From the NCBI GenBank assembly GCA_016861025.1, contig BOKO01000014.1:62001-126000 (forward strand): 64,000 nt of DNA. Direction: 5' to 3'. The translations under genes and the position numbers were made by a program. Under the pieces are notes generated by a model that did no database searches, was not told where the DNA came from, and saw only the letters and a list, made by a program, of their open reading frames with translations. Shown here piece after piece: positions 1 through 12,951 of the stretch. Numbering within the stretch: position 1 is the stretch's first letter; every line of letters begins with the position of its first letter. This stretch comes from Chloroflexota bacterium (lineage in GTDB: Bacteria > Chloroflexota > Anaerolineae > Caldilineales > Caldilineaceae).

Positions 1-588
1 ACCGCGACGATACTTGCCCGGCGTCATGCCGATGGCGTCGGCGCTTTCAGCGTAGAAATGACCACTGTTGCTGTAGCCGGCGTCGTAGATTGCTTTTGTT
101 ACGGTGCTTGCTGTCTGGAGCGCGTCGGCGGCGCGGTGGCGGCGCACAGTCATCGCATATTGCTTGGGCGAGACGCCGGTGTGCGCCTTGAAGACGCGCT
201 GAAGGTGGTAGGGACTCATGCCCACGGCCGCGGCAAGCGTCGCTAGTGTTGGCGTCCCGTCGCTGTCCCGGATCAGCGCGCATGCCTGCTCGACCGCGGC
301 GGCATGTTCGACGATCATTGCCGGCTGCGGCTGGTGCGGCTGACAGCGCTTGCAGGGGCGGAAGCCGGCTGCTTCGGCGGCGGCGGGTGTGTCGAAAAAG
401 CGCACGTTCTGACGCCGCGGCGGGCGCGAACGGCACGTTGGCCGGCAGTAAACGCCAGTCGTTGTCACTGCGAACCAGAACTGTCCTTCGGCGGCGGCGT
501 CTCTGGCACAGACGGCAGCCCATCGCGCGTCGTCGGCGGCAAACAGGATGGTCGATGGGGTTTGCGTCGTCGTGATGGTCGTTGACAT
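1..588 (-). CDS. ada: Ada methylphosphotriester-DNA methyltransferase / AraC-type activator, N-terminal part
   Basis: The 196 visible codons start at the ATG at 588, behind an AGGAGAG ribosome site, and run off the left edge. Residues 45-82 carry the Ada zinc-site pattern: YCRPTC (C48, C52) and then FRPCKRC (C79, C82). In the family C48 is the cysteine that accepts a methyl group from DNA phosphotriesters. Residues from about 95 to the edge form an AraC helix-turn-helix domain that ends in the Ada-typical stretch GHFYAESADAIGMTPGKYRR. The O6-methylguanine methyltransferase domain would lie beyond the window, so I cannot tell whether this is full-length Ada or the shorter AdaA form. Role: adaptive response to DNA alkylation. 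Confidence 0.9.
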   Translation of the reverse strand, partial: MSTTITTTQTPSTILFAADDARWAAVCARDAAAEGQFWFAVTTTGVYCRPTCRSRPPRRQNVRFFDTPAAAEAAGFRPCKRCQPHQPQPAMIVEHAAAVEQACALIRDSDGTPTLATLAAAVGMSPYHLQRVFKAHTGVSPKQYAMTVRRHRAADALQTASTVTKAIYDAGYSNSGHFYAESADAIGMTPGKYRRG

Positions 589-755
589 GGTGCATTCTCT
601 CCTGGCTTGTCTCCAATTTGATTATGCACCGAATCCTACTCGTAACGCGATGCCTGTGCACTCGAATTCTTGCGCTGCAATTCCAGGTGATGGGAGCTGA
701 CGTGACAACGTTTCCATGTCGAAGTTCACCCTGCTTCCACTTCCCTATGGTTCAA

Positions 756-1748
756 CTACAAGGTGACTTCCTGCCCGATTCCTCGATCCAGCGCCCGCCG
801 ATAGACCAGCGCCGCCGTCACCGCATCTTGCAGCGCCAGCCCCACCGACTTGAAGAGCGTGATCTCATCTACAGCGATGCGGCCAGGAACGACGCCGGAG
901 ACGACCTCAGCCAGCTCGCCCACGACATGATCCGGCCCGATGACGCCCTCCTGTGTAGGGATAACAATGTCGCCTGCCTCGACCTGCGCAGCCTGGCGAC
1001 GGTCAACGATAACGCGACTGCGGCGCACGGCTTCGCTGTCCAACTCGCGCATCGTTTTGGTGTAGGCGCCGATGGCGTTGATGTGTGTCCCAGGGCGCAG
1101 CCAGGCGCCGTCAAAGAGCGGCGTTGGGCTGTTGGTTGCGGTGCAGATCAGATCGGCGGCTTCGACTGCGGCGCGTACATCGGCGGCTGCGTCCACAGGT
1201 GCACCGAGCTGTTTCACCATACGCGCGCAGAAAGCGCTCACATCGCCCAGCGCCACCACATGCACCTGCCGAATCGGGCGAACCGCAGCCATTGCCAGCA
1301 ACTGCGGCCCTGCCTGCGCGCCGGCGCCGAAGATCGTCACCACGCTGGCGTCGGGGCGCGCCATGTGGCGCGTGGCGACGCCGCTCACCGCCCCCGTACG
1401 CATGGCGGTGAGATGTTCGGCGTCCATCAGCGCCAGCGGCTGCCCCGTACGCGCATCGTGCAGCAGCAGCACGGCATGAATGGTGGGCAGGTCATACTTT
1501 GCCCGGTTGTCGTTGTAGACGGTGACCATTTTGATCGTCAACGTGCCAGGATCACCTGCCGCCGGGTCGCCGGCCACAAATGCAGGCATGGAAAGATGAA
1601 TGCCGTTGTGTGGCGCAATCGTCGTCGCCAGCCGCTGGGGCATCTCCACCGCGCCAGCGGCAAGCTGGCGAAAGCCCGCCTCGACCGCCTCAATTGCATC
1701 GGGCATCGTCAACAACGATTCAACATCATGACGGGTCAAAATCAGCAT
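756..1748 (-). CDS. Ornithine cyclodeaminase / mu-crystallin family NAD(P)-dependent enzyme
   Basis: 330 aa, the usual length for the family. The N-terminal part has the family substrate-site stretch (LTIKMVTVYNDN, around residues 63-80) and LDA-type residues near MDAEHLTAMRTGA, and the Rossmann dinucleotide loop GAGAQAG follows at about residue 140. Members deaminate ornithine to proline, or act as alanine/ketimine dehydrogenases. The sequence does not decide which. The start ATG lies 3 nt after the stop of the upstream F420-type gene, and its ribosome site sits inside that gene's last codons, so the two are probably co-transcribed and translationally coupled. Confidence 0.88.
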   Translation of the reverse strand: MLILTRHDVESLLTMPDAIEAVEAGFRQLAAGAVEMPQRLATTIAPHNGIHLSMPAFVAGDPAAGDPGTLTIKMVTVYNDNRAKYDLPTIHAVLLLHDARTGQPLALMDAEHLTAMRTGAVSGVATRHMARPDASVVTIFGAGAQAGPQLLAMAAVRPIRQVHVVALGDVSAFCARMVKQLGAPVDAAADVRAAVEAADLICTATNSPTPLFDGAWLRPGTHINAIGAYTKTMRELDSEAVRRSRVIVDRRQAAQVEAGDIVIPTQEGVIGPDHVVGELAEVVSGVVPGRIAVDEITLFKSVGLALQDAVTAALVYRRALDRGIGQEVTL

Positions 1749-1751
1749 GAG

Positions 1752-2249
<498 letters not shown>

Positions 2250-2498
2250 AGCGCCCTCCATTGTGAACGAGAGACGGGGGCTGTGTCAAAGCGACGCCTG
2301 CTCAGATTCGGTGTGTTTGCAGCGGAACATCGCACGTTGCTGCTGCGTTATACCGATGAACCGGATAGCTGAGCGTCGATCTGATCAGCCGAAACATTGC
2401 CCAGATGCTCTAGCCGATGGCCCCGACCCTGGCGTTTGTGTTTTCTCGGGTGTTTGCACGCAGTAATAGGCTCAATGTAGTTCATATAGAGGATGATG

Positions 2499-5600
<3,102 letters not shown>

Positions 5601-5606
5601 GGTCAT

Positions 5607-5668
5607 GGAAATCAGGATTTCTTCAACGCACTCGCCGCCAAGGTGCAAGAGGCGAGAATCCTGGTTTC
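5607..5668 (+). terminator. Imperfect hairpin after the penicillin-binding protein gene
   Basis: Starting 6 nt after the stop codon, 5607-5619 pairs with 5656-5668 (13 pairs, two of them G-T) around a loop of about 36 nt. No clear T-run follows, so it may be an mRNA 3'-end structure rather than an intrinsic terminator. Confidence 0.35.
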
Positions 5669-5720
5669 TATCGCCCACTGTTGGGTGGATCAGATTTCCG
5701 ACTTGTGCGCTAGGTTGCGC

Positions 5721-5726
5721 TATACT
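5721..5726 (+). promoter_or_regulatory. -10 box TATACT immediately before the next gene (leaderless start?)
   Basis: TATACT ends 8 nt before the ATG at 5735, so transcription would begin at or next to the start codon. No ribosome site is present. The -35 region is weak. Confidence 0.4.
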
Positions 5727-5734
5727 CGACGGTG

Positions 5735-7075
<1,341 letters not shown>

Positions 7076-7120
7076 GGCGCGCCGCTTATAAAAAAGTTTG
7101 GATTGAAGTGGAGGATTTAT

Positions 7121-7149
7121 TTGGTGCAAATCCTTATAGGCAGTATAAT
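7121..7149 (+). promoter_or_regulatory. Sigma70-type promoter for the LysM-FAS1 gene
   Basis: TTGGTG (7121-7126), a 17-nt spacer and a perfect TATAAT (7144-7149). The predicted transcript starts near 7156, leaving a leader of about 230 nt before the ATG at 7389. Confidence 0.6.
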
Positions 7150-7155
7150 CAGTTA

Positions 7156-7388
7156 GATACGCCAGAATCGGCTGCCAGCGAGTTATTTTGGGAACCGCGA
7201 AGTTCTTTCTGGCGATTTAAGAGATGCCTGAAAGACGGCGATTAACGCAATAGTGGGAGGAGTGCGGTAAGCCTGCTGACCACTACAATGAGTTGTAATA
7301 TGTTTTTCTGTTTGCGATGAATTGCGCAAAACCACTGGCGCAGCGCTCATCGCAACACATAATATTCGGTCATTTGGAGGTTTTAATT
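7156..7388 (+). promoter_or_regulatory. Long, potentially structured 5' leader of the LysM-FAS1 gene
   Basis: This fills most of the 313-nt gap without a gene (7076-7388). Two nested pairings can be seen. 7160-7167 (CGCCAGAA) pairs with 7207-7214 (TTCTGGCG) and encloses a small GAAC/GTTC hairpin (7192-7205). 7251-7256 (TAGTGG) pairs with 7280-7285 (CCACTA) around a GC-rich inner loop. A strong GGAGG (7376-7380) lies 8 nt before the start. I could not match it to a known riboswitch class by eye. Confidence 0.4.
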
Positions 7389-9335
7389 ATGACCCAATCA
7401 AAATGGCGCAAATTTCTTACTGTAGCATTGCTGACGGCGCTGCTCGTCACTGCGCTGACCCCGGTCGTATTTGCGGCTGAGCAGGCGGCGCCGGCGTTTC
7501 AGGTGCGGGCCTCCGAGGTCACCGGCACAATTCCAGGCGGACAGTTCGCCAAGTTCTGGCTTGGGCTGACGCCGGATCGACCTGGCACAGTGACAGTCAC
7601 GGCGAGCTGGGATCGCGCTAACCCAGAGGCAAATGGCGTTGGTTTCTATGTCTTGAACGAAGCCAATCTGAGCGCAGTTGTCAATGGACAGCGCATCGAG
7701 AACAACAATGTAGGGATGGGCGACACCCGCTTCTTCCTGCGCGGCGCCGACAATGTACAGGGCGCTTCCTTCCGCGCCACCGGCGAAGCATACACCATCG
7801 TTGTCTACAACGATTCTGCAACCGATGCCAACTTTACACTGAGCGTGGATAATGGCGTGTTCGTCGACGACAGCGGCGAGCAGGTGCGTGCAGTTGGCGC
7901 CACCGCTGAAGCAACGGCGACTGCGGAAGCAACCGAAGCTGCAGCTGAGACGCCGGCGGCCGTCGCCACCGTCGAAGCGCCTGCCGCCACGCCAGAGGCG
8001 ACGCCCACGGAAACCGAGGAAGCCGCAGCAGCCGCGCCGGTTGTCACTGCCGGCCCCTTCCGCGGCGCCACTATCAGAGGTGAATTGGGCGAACAGTACG
8101 AACAGCATTATCTGGGGCTGGAGCCTGAGCAGCGCGACAGCGAGATTACACTCCGCCTTTCATTCGACCCGCGTGACAACCAGGAGCTGGCGCGACGCAT
8201 GAGCTTCTGGGTGCTCGACGAGACCGGTCTGCGCCGCTATCAGGCTGGTGAAAACGCCAGCGATGTGGCGATTGCCAACGGCAACCGTGTCAACACGCCG
8301 GGCGATGAAAATGTTCGCCAGGCCAGCTTTACGGCGCCGGGTCTGGGCACATACACCGTGATCGTCTACAACAACTCGCGCATCCCGGCCACCTATGAAC
8401 TGGTCGCAACCGGCGCTGTCCTGGTCGATGATTCGCTGCAAACGATCTCTGCGCAGGAAGCAGCGCCAGCCGCAGCGGTGAGCGCAACTGCCGCCACCAC
8501 AGCAACCGCCACGACCACCACGGCCGCAACGACTGAAAGCACTGGCCGCGAGGGCGAGCCAGGCGGCACCTATGTTGTTCAGTCGGGCGATACGCTGGCG
8601 TTGATTGCACGCGACATCTATGGCGACTTCCGCCTGTACGAGCAGCTCTGCAGTTTCAACAACATTGCCAATTGCAACCTCATCGAGGTTGGTCAGGTCA
8701 TCAATCTGCCGACGCGCGAACAGATCGGCGCTGGCGCTGCCGCCCCCGCTGCGGCTACACCGGCTGCAACGACTGCCGCAACCACGGCTGCGACCACGGC
8801 TGTTACGCCAACCACCACGGCTGTTACGCCAACTACGGCTGTCACCACGCCCACTGTTGCCACTACAACGACAGTGACCACCACTGCAACAACCACACCG
8901 ACCACCGGTGCGACGACAGCAACTGGTACGATTGCGCAGATTGCCGCCAACAACCCCAACTTCTCGATCTTGTCGCAGGCGCTGAGAGCCACTGGCCTGG
9001 ATGCAACGTTGAGCAGCGGCGAGTACACAGTCTTTGCACCGACCGACGCAGCGTTCAATGAACTGCTGGCGCAGACTGGCCTGACAACGGCGCAACTGCT
9101 GCAGGCAGGTGAGCTTTCGCAAATTCTGCGCTATCATGTGCTGAGCGGCAATGTGGCGTCGACGGACATTACCAACGGCATGCGGGCGACTACTGTCGAG
9201 GGCAAGCCGGTCACCTTCGAGATCAGGGACGGCAGCGTCTACATCAACGGCGCCCGGGTCACGGTTGCCGACATCCCGGCGACCAATGGTGTGATTCACG
9301 CCATCAGCGCCGTGATCCTGCCGCCGGCGCAGTAA
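7389..9335 (+). CDS. Secreted protein with two repeat domains, LysM and fasciclin (FAS1) domain
   Basis: 648 aa, starting at the ATG behind GGAGG. Signal peptide at about residues 1-29 (hydrophobic core, cut near VFA-A). Two copies of a beta-rich, pre-peptidase-C-like module lie at about residues 33-165 and 220-350; both contain F(W/Y)VL(N/D)E and YT(I/V)IVYN. Ala/Glu/Thr-rich linkers separate them. A LysM domain at about 395-440 (YVVQSGDTLALIARDIYGD to INLPTR) should bind peptidoglycan. After a long Thr/Ala linker comes a FAS1 adhesion domain at about 514-646, with YTVFAPTDAAFNELL and the C-terminal VIHAISAVILP. It probably works as a wall-bound adhesion or matrix protein. A perfect terminator follows. 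Confidence 0.88.
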   Translation: MTQSKWRKFLTVALLTALLVTALTPVVFAAEQAAPAFQVRASEVTGTIPGGQFAKFWLGLTPDRPGTVTVTASWDRANPEANGVGFYVLNEANLSAVVNGQRIENNNVGMGDTRFFLRGADNVQGASFRATGEAYTIVVYNDSATDANFTLSVDNGVFVDDSGEQVRAVGATAEATATAEATEAAAETPAAVATVEAPAATPEATPTETEEAAAAAPVVTAGPFRGATIRGELGEQYEQHYLGLEPEQRDSEITLRLSFDPRDNQELARRMSFWVLDETGLRRYQAGENASDVAIANGNRVNTPGDENVRQASFTAPGLGTYTVIVYNNSRIPATYELVATGAVLVDDSLQTISAQEAAPAAAVSATAATTATATTTTAATTESTGREGEPGGTYVVQSGDTLALIARDIYGDFRLYEQLCSFNNIANCNLIEVGQVINLPTREQIGAGAAAPAAATPAATTAATTAATTAVTPTTTAVTPTTAVTTPTVATTTTVTTTATTTPTTGATTATGTIAQIAANNPNFSILSQALRATGLDATLSSGEYTVFAPTDAAFNELLAQTGLTTAQLLQAGELSQILRYHVLSGNVASTDITNGMRATTVEGKPVTFEIRDGSVYINGARVTVADIPATNGVIHAISAVILPPAQ

Positions 9336-9390
9336 GGTCAGCAACTGTTGCAGCCTCACGACGAAGTGAGGAGTCAAGCGTATATGATCG

Positions 9391-9419
9391 ACAGGTCGGG
9401 CAATTGCCCGACCTGTTTT
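9391..9419 (+). terminator. Intrinsic terminator after the LysM-FAS1 gene
   Basis: A perfect 26-nt palindrome (9391-9416), 11 paired bases with a 4-nt CAAT/ATTG loop, followed by TTTT. Confidence 0.85.
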
Positions 9420-9445
9420 CTTGCCAACTTTTTATTGCCCGGCGC

Positions 9446-9474
9446 TTTGGCGCGCCGCACATTTGTGCTATCAT
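9446..9474 (+). promoter_or_regulatory. Promoter for dinG with -10 box abutting the start codon
   Basis: TTTGGC (9446-9451), 17-nt spacer, TATCAT (9469-9474). The -10 box ends 6 nt before the ATG at 9481 and no ribosome site is present, which suggests a leaderless transcript. Confidence 0.45.
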
Positions 9475-9480
9475 TTTTGT

Positions 9481-11991
9481 ATGTCCAAACGCGCCAAACA
9501 CCCGCTGCCAACGTCCGCCGACGAACTCGACTACAACCCGTTTGACGACGCGCCACCCTCCCTTCACGAATCAGCCGAAGTCAACGCCGCGCCGGACGCT
9601 GCGTTGGCGGAGCTGGCTTCCACCGATCTGGCGGCGTTGTTCGGCGCCGACGGCCCCCTTGCGCGCGCCCTGGAGGGCTACGAACTACGCCGAAGCCAGC
9701 TCGACATGGCGGAAGCGGTCAAGCGTGCGATCCTGGCGCGGCGTCACGCGCTGATCGAAGCGCCGACCGGAACCGGCAAGTCGATCGCTTACCTGATCCC
9801 AGCCATCCTCAGCGGGCAGACAATTGTCGTCTCCACTGCCAACAAATCGCTGCAAAGCCAGCTTTTTCAAAAGGAAATCCCTTTTCTGCGCAAGGTGCTG
9901 GGCAAGCCGATCCCGGCAGTGATCGTCAAAGGGCGCAGCAATTTCGTCTGCAACTACAAGTGGGAAAAAGAAGCTGGCGAACAAGGGCGCATCTCGCTCT
10001 ATGACCGAGAAGATGAGCAGTTCACCTACATGCGCGGCTGGCTCGAAACAACGACAACCGGCGACATAGACGACCTGCCCTTCGTGCTAAGCAACGACCT
10101 GCGCACGCGCGTCGTCAGTTTTCCCGACGACTGTCTGCACGGCGACTGCCGCTTCTATGAGGACGACTGCTGGGTCAACCACATGCGCGACGAGGCGGCG
10201 CAGGCGCAGGTGATCATCACCAACCATCATCTGCTGCTCAATGCGCTCGAACTCGGCTATGCCGGCGAGCGCATCCTGCCGCCGGCGCCGATCTACGTGA
10301 TCGACGAAGCGCACCATCTCGAACAGATCGCCACTGCCGTCTACGAGGTGATGGTGACGGACTACACCGTTGAACAGTTGCTGGCGCGCTCGATCTTCAA
10401 GGAGCATCTCGGCGAGGATGAGATCGACCGGCTGCGTCACCTCAACACCGTCGCGTTTCAGGAAATCTCGCGGCTCAGCCGTGACAACGCCTTTCAGATC
10501 GAAGGTGATCTGGAAGCGACGCTTAGCCTCAGCGCCGCGCTCAGCGACCTGGGTCAGCGGCTCAAGCGCAGCAACCCCTACGCGTCGGCCATCGAACAGG
10601 CCGCTAAATTGGGCGAACGCCCAAACGCCGAGGCGGCCGAACGCAACCGCTACTACGAGCTGACAGTGACGGCGGTCAACAGCGCCGCCGAAAAGTTGCG
10701 CGCCATCGGCAGCGGTCGCAAAGATGGCGTGGTCGTGCGCTACGCCGTGCGCGTTTTTGATCGCCGCTACATCACGCTGGAGGTGCACGCCGCGCCGATC
10801 AATCCGGCGGAACTGCTTTCGTCCTATGTGTTTCAACCGGAAGATGACAACGGCACCGCCGTGACGCGCACCGTGATCTGCACCAGCGCCACGCTGGCGA
10901 CCGGCGGCCACTTCCATCACTATAAGGCGCGCTGCGGCATCAAAGAGACCGGCGAGGAGGTCGTGCTGCCCACGGTCTTCGACTACCCGCGGCAGGCGCT
11001 GCTCTACCAGCCTGCGCTGCCCGCCTACGACTATCGCAACGCCGATGTTTTCTACGACGCCGTCGCCGGTGAGATCGAACGGTTGCTCGAAGTCAGCCGC
11101 GGGCGCACGCTCTGCCTGTTCACGAGCTGGAGCGGTCTGCAGCAGGTGAACGACCGTCTGCAAGCCGATGACCGCGGCGTGGTGTGGCCCGTGCGCGCCC
11201 AGGGCGACGCCCCGCGCGACGCGCTGCTGAGCTGGTTCAAAGCCACGCCCTACAGCGTGCTGCTGGCGACGCGCTCTTTCTGGGAAGGCGTCGATATTCC
11301 CGGCGACGACCTCAGTCTCGTGATCCTCGACAAGATGCCCTTCCCCACGCCCGGCGACCCGCTGCACGGCGCACGGATGCGCGCCATCGAGGCTGACGGA
11401 CGCTCGAGCTTCGAGGAGTACATGACGCCGCTGATGACGCTGGCGCTCAAGCAGGGCTTTGGTCGTCTGATCCGCCGCGCCGACGATCGCGGCGTCGTGG
11501 CGATCCTCGACGAGCGCCTGACCAGCAAGGGCTATGGCCGGCGCACCCGCCAGGATTTGCCGCCGGCGCGGTTCACGCGCGCCTTCAAAGATGTGCACGA
11601 GTTCTATCGCAGCGCAATGGAGAGCCCCGCCGACTTTGCCCTCAACGTCTGGGCTGGCGGCGATGATGCGCGGCGCTGGCGCTGGCAACTGGTGCGGCTG
11701 CTCGACGGTCGCGCCGACATGCGCAGCGGCCGGGCAGCCAGTGCGCCCAGCAACAGCATCGATGCCATCGCTTACATTGAGCTTTGCGCTGCACTCGATG
11801 GCCTGCGTGATCTGCGCCAACGCATCGAGCGCGCCGGACAGTCTTGCAGTCGCTACGCCGTCGAACTGCGCTGCAGCCGCGCCACCGCCGACGCCCTTGC
11901 TGCCGGCATTGGGCAGGATGGGCTGGCGAAACAGTGGGCGGAAACGGCGCAAATCTGGCAATCCATCTTTCCGCGCCCTGTGCGAGCGTAA
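9481..11991 (+). CDS. dinG: DinG-type Fe-S superfamily 2 DNA helicase
   Basis: 836 aa from the ATG at 9481. Walker A EAPTGTGKS lies near residue 95 and the DEAH box VIDEAHHLE near residue 275. Between them a four-cysteine Fe-S signature can be read: FVCNYKW, then DDCLHGDC, then EDDCW, followed by ITNHHLLL. C-terminal motifs include LFTSWSGLQQVN, SFWEGVDIPGD and KQGFGRLIRRADDRG (motif VI). The family unwinds DNA 5' to 3', including D-loops and RNA-DNA hybrids, in repair. There is no N-terminal exonuclease domain. The stop lies 5 nt before the next permease gene, an odd neighbour for a helicase. Confidence 0.92.
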   Translation: MSKRAKHPLPTSADELDYNPFDDAPPSLHESAEVNAAPDAALAELASTDLAALFGADGPLARALEGYELRRSQLDMAEAVKRAILARRHALIEAPTGTGKSIAYLIPAILSGQTIVVSTANKSLQSQLFQKEIPFLRKVLGKPIPAVIVKGRSNFVCNYKWEKEAGEQGRISLYDREDEQFTYMRGWLETTTTGDIDDLPFVLSNDLRTRVVSFPDDCLHGDCRFYEDDCWVNHMRDEAAQAQVIITNHHLLLNALELGYAGERILPPAPIYVIDEAHHLEQIATAVYEVMVTDYTVEQLLARSIFKEHLGEDEIDRLRHLNTVAFQEISRLSRDNAFQIEGDLEATLSLSAALSDLGQRLKRSNPYASAIEQAAKLGERPNAEAAERNRYYELTVTAVNSAAEKLRAIGSGRKDGVVVRYAVRVFDRRYITLEVHAAPINPAELLSSYVFQPEDDNGTAVTRTVICTSATLATGGHFHHYKARCGIKETGEEVVLPTVFDYPRQALLYQPALPAYDYRNADVFYDAVAGEIERLLEVSRGRTLCLFTSWSGLQQVNDRLQADDRGVVWPVRAQGDAPRDALLSWFKATPYSVLLATRSFWEGVDIPGDDLSLVILDKMPFPTPGDPLHGARMRAIEADGRSSFEEYMTPLMTLALKQGFGRLIRRADDRGVVAILDERLTSKGYGRRTRQDLPPARFTRAFKDVHEFYRSAMESPADFALNVWAGGDDARRWRWQLVRLLDGRADMRSGRAASAPSNSIDAIAYIELCAALDGLRDLRQRIERAGQSCSRYAVELRCSRATADALAAGIGQDGLAKQWAETAQIWQSIFPRPVRA

Positions 11992-11996
11992 ATTCG

Positions 11997-12938
11997 ATGC
12001 GAATTTCCTGGCTTTGGCGACCATTATTTCTGCTGGCGGTATTGATAGGCGCCAATTTCGGCGGCTTCACCTACGCCTATCTGGCGCGTTCCACGGCTGG
12101 CAACCCTTTCTTTGGCAACCAGTCCGACACAAACGCACTCATCCCTGACTATCTCGCCTACATCGAACAGGTGGGCGCCATAAGCCTGAGCGATGTTGCT
12201 GTTTATGGTGATAGTTTTGGCCGCGTGTTGCGTGAGGCAACCATCGCCAGCCTGGGACTATTGACGATTGCGTTGGCGGTGAGCATTGCGCTCGGCGTCG
12301 GTGTCGGGCTGGCCGGTGTGCGTGTACGACCGCCCGGCGTGCGCACCTGGCTGACGGTGTTCACAACGATCGGGCTTGCAACGCCGAGCTTCTTTTTTGG
12401 ACGGCTGACCGTGGCGCTCTTCTTTCTGCTGGTCATCAACGTGCCGGGCGCAGCGATGCCGCTGCCGATTCGCGGTTACGGCTGGGACGAGCACTTGATC
12501 CTACCGGTGATCGCGTTGGCGCTGCGCCCCACTGCACAGATCGCGCAGATAATGGCCGGGCTTCTCGCCGGTGAATTAGGACGCCAATACATTGTTGCAG
12601 CGCGCGGACGCGGCCTGCCAGAAAGTCGTGTTGTGCGAAGGCATGCGCTGCGCAATGTCTGGGCGCCAATTTTTCAGGCGATGGCCGGCGCAATGCGGCT
12701 GCTCGTTGGCGAATTGATCGTCGTGGAGTGGCTCTTTGGCTGGCCGGGATTGGGTGCGCTGCTGGCGGCGACGTTAATCCCGGCGGGGTTCACCTCAGCT
12801 TCGGTCGAATCGCGCTTCCTCGACCCACCGTTGGTGGCGTCGCTCCTGACGATCTTCGCCATGATCTTCGTGCTGACTGACATGTTCGTCGGCCAACTGG
12901 CGCGCAGCCTCGATCCGCGTCAGCGGACAGCCGGATAG
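11997..12938 (+). CDS. Dpp/Opp-type ABC transporter permease (DppB-like)
   Basis: 313 aa from the ATG at 11997, 5 nt after dinG. About six membrane segments; TM1 is at residues 7-27. The EAA-type loop that contacts an ATPase reads ELGRQYIVAARGRGLPESRVVRRHALRN. The family moves peptides, nickel or oligosaccharides inward together with a solute-binding protein and ATPases, but neither partner is encoded nearby. It forms a pair with the next permease, so the two are expected to make one heterodimeric channel served by an ATPase encoded elsewhere. Confidence 0.85.
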   Translation: MRISWLWRPLFLLAVLIGANFGGFTYAYLARSTAGNPFFGNQSDTNALIPDYLAYIEQVGAISLSDVAVYGDSFGRVLREATIASLGLLTIALAVSIALGVGVGLAGVRVRPPGVRTWLTVFTTIGLATPSFFFGRLTVALFFLLVINVPGAAMPLPIRGYGWDEHLILPVIALALRPTAQIAQIMAGLLAGELGRQYIVAARGRGLPESRVVRRHALRNVWAPIFQAMAGAMRLLVGELIVVEWLFGWPGLGALLAATLIPAGFTSASVESRFLDPPLVASLLTIFAMIFVLTDMFVGQLARSLDPRQRTAG

Positions 12939-12951
12939 CACAGGCGGCTCG

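Noticed and set aside
7156..7388. Leader as a c-di-GMP, cobalamin or ydaO (c-di-AMP) riboswitch
   Set aside because: I looked for the conserved core sequences of these classes and did not find them; kept only as an unassigned structured leader.
8761..8930. Repetitive ACC/ACG-rich stretch that resembles a microsatellite or CRISPR-like array
   Set aside because: It is in frame and encodes the Thr/Ala linker of the LysM-FAS1 protein. No spacer-repeat periodicity.
8160..9377. Minus-strand Gly/Arg/Cys-rich frame of 405 codons
   Set aside because: It is the complement of the Thr/Ala linkers and FAS1 domain; the composition is a by-product of the repeats.
10087..12024. Minus-strand open frame of 645 codons
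   Set aside because: It lies opposite dinG, which has all helicase and Fe-S motifs. The antisense product is Ala/Arg/His-rich without any domain.
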